Shown piece after piece: positions 63,861 to 64,000 of a stretch of DNA of 64,000 nt. The notes below the pieces were generated by a model. The model had not been told where the DNA came from. It saw nothing but the letters and a program-made list of their open reading frames with translations, and searched no databases. Positions within the stretch are counted from its first letter, which is position 1, and every line of letters starts with the position of its first letter. The stretch spans positions 32,126 through 96,125 of the forward strand of contig JAEPQH010000013.1 in assembly GCA_017640605.1 (NCBI GenBank), in the 5' to 3' direction. This DNA is from Balneolaceae bacterium. Lineage in GTDB: Bacteria; Bacteroidota; Rhodothermia; Balneolales; Balneolaceae. A program made the translations under genes and the position numbers.

Positions 63861-64000
63861 TGTAGATGTCAGGTAATTCGAGGACAGTTTTGGTTAAAAT
63901 TAGCGGGCTTTTCTCCACCAATACCCTGATGAGGACGATGGTGGTTGTAATAGTAAATATATTCGGTGAGTTCTTGCTGTAATTGCACCATACTTTCAAA
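63861..64000. mobile_element. edge of an insertion sequence
   Basis: The transposase end at 63869 marks an IS that enters the window from the right. TGTAGATGTCAGGTAATTC at 63861 starts with TG and could be the terminal inverted repeat; the other end and target duplication are outside the window, so the boundary is a guess. Confidence 0.45.
63869..64000 (-). CDS. DDE-type transposase, C-terminal end only
   Basis: Open from the right edge to the stop at 63869: FESMVQLQQELTEYIYYYNH, HRPHQGIGGEKPANF, then NQNCPRIT and stop. YYNHHRPHQG...KP is the end of the integrase core domain in IS3/IS481-type transposases. Only the last 43 residues are in the window, so the family cannot be fixed. The rest of the gene lies beyond 64000. 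Confidence 0.8.
   Translation of the reverse strand, partial: FESMVQLQQELTEYIYYYNHHRPHQGIGGEKPANFNQNCPRIT

Noticed and set aside
63730..63999. Minus-strand 89-codon frame at the right edge
   Set aside because: It is out of frame with the transposase end, which is the better supported reading, and runs through the palindrome.

Overview
The window looks like a chromosome segment of a marine Balneolota/Bacteroidota-type bacterium (Balneolaceae would fit). The signs are a C-terminal type IX secretion sorting domain of the NYPNPFNPST...LPEAG type, a SusD-like lipoprotein, DUF3078 and DUF3127 proteins, an RNF-like Na+-NQR operon, an A2M/PBP1C pair, and promoter boxes of the Bacteroidota type (TAnnTTTG). 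This is inferred from protein families; no taxonomic marker was searched.

Layout. 1-11 kb holds housekeeping genes: a cut-off secreted protein, the RNase P RNA (minus strand, with a very long AT-rich P12 arm), a zinc-ribbon-family coiled-coil protein, a NIF3-like protein, YggS, two small membrane/coiled-coil paralogues, DivIVA, purine nucleoside phosphorylase, an acidic protein, isoaspartyl peptidase, YceI, gamma-glutamyltransferase and tRNA-Arg(UCG). 11-19 kb is the Na+-translocating NADH:quinone reductase block: nqrABCDEF on the minus strand, then apbE (FMN transferase that loads NqrB/NqrC), with a convergent NqrM-like maturation gene next to it. 19-24 kb carries queA, small hypotheticals, a lipoprotein, dxs and xseB. 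24-33 kb is the alpha-2-macroglobulin/PBP1C pair and a DUF4097 protein. 33-49 kb has proline dehydrogenase, a DoxX-like protein, a membrane metallopeptidase, an iodotyrosine-deiodinase-like flavoprotein, an OmpA/TSP3 protein, a thioredoxin-like protein, an orphan SusD, a double VOC protein, a T9SS cargo, and a LuxR-type response regulator with a beta-propeller sensor kinase.

49-64 kb is the accessory part. A DUF559 endonuclease-like gene lies between two direct copies of a roughly 400-bp palindrome-rich repeat. After a quinone-reductase-like gene and a DUF3127 gene comes an AT-rich island: an HNH nuclease overlapping a methyltransferase-HIT fusion, convergent with a 1604-residue protein that joins a DEDD-type exonuclease, a RecQ helicase and a UvrD-type helicase. 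This looks like a candidate defence or DNA-processing module. Beyond it are a tandem triplication of a roughly 340-bp unit with nested palindromes, single copies of the same palindrome further on, an M24 peptidase, a DUF3078 barrel and, at the right edge, the C-terminal end of a DDE transposase.

The strongest leads are the exonuclease-RecQ-UvrD / HNH / methyltransferase-HIT island, the DUF559 gene boxed by long direct repeats, the dispersed nested-palindrome family, the AT-rich palindromes (including one that appears to have grown inside RNase P RNA), and a 50-bp perfect zero-loop palindrome between two convergent genes.
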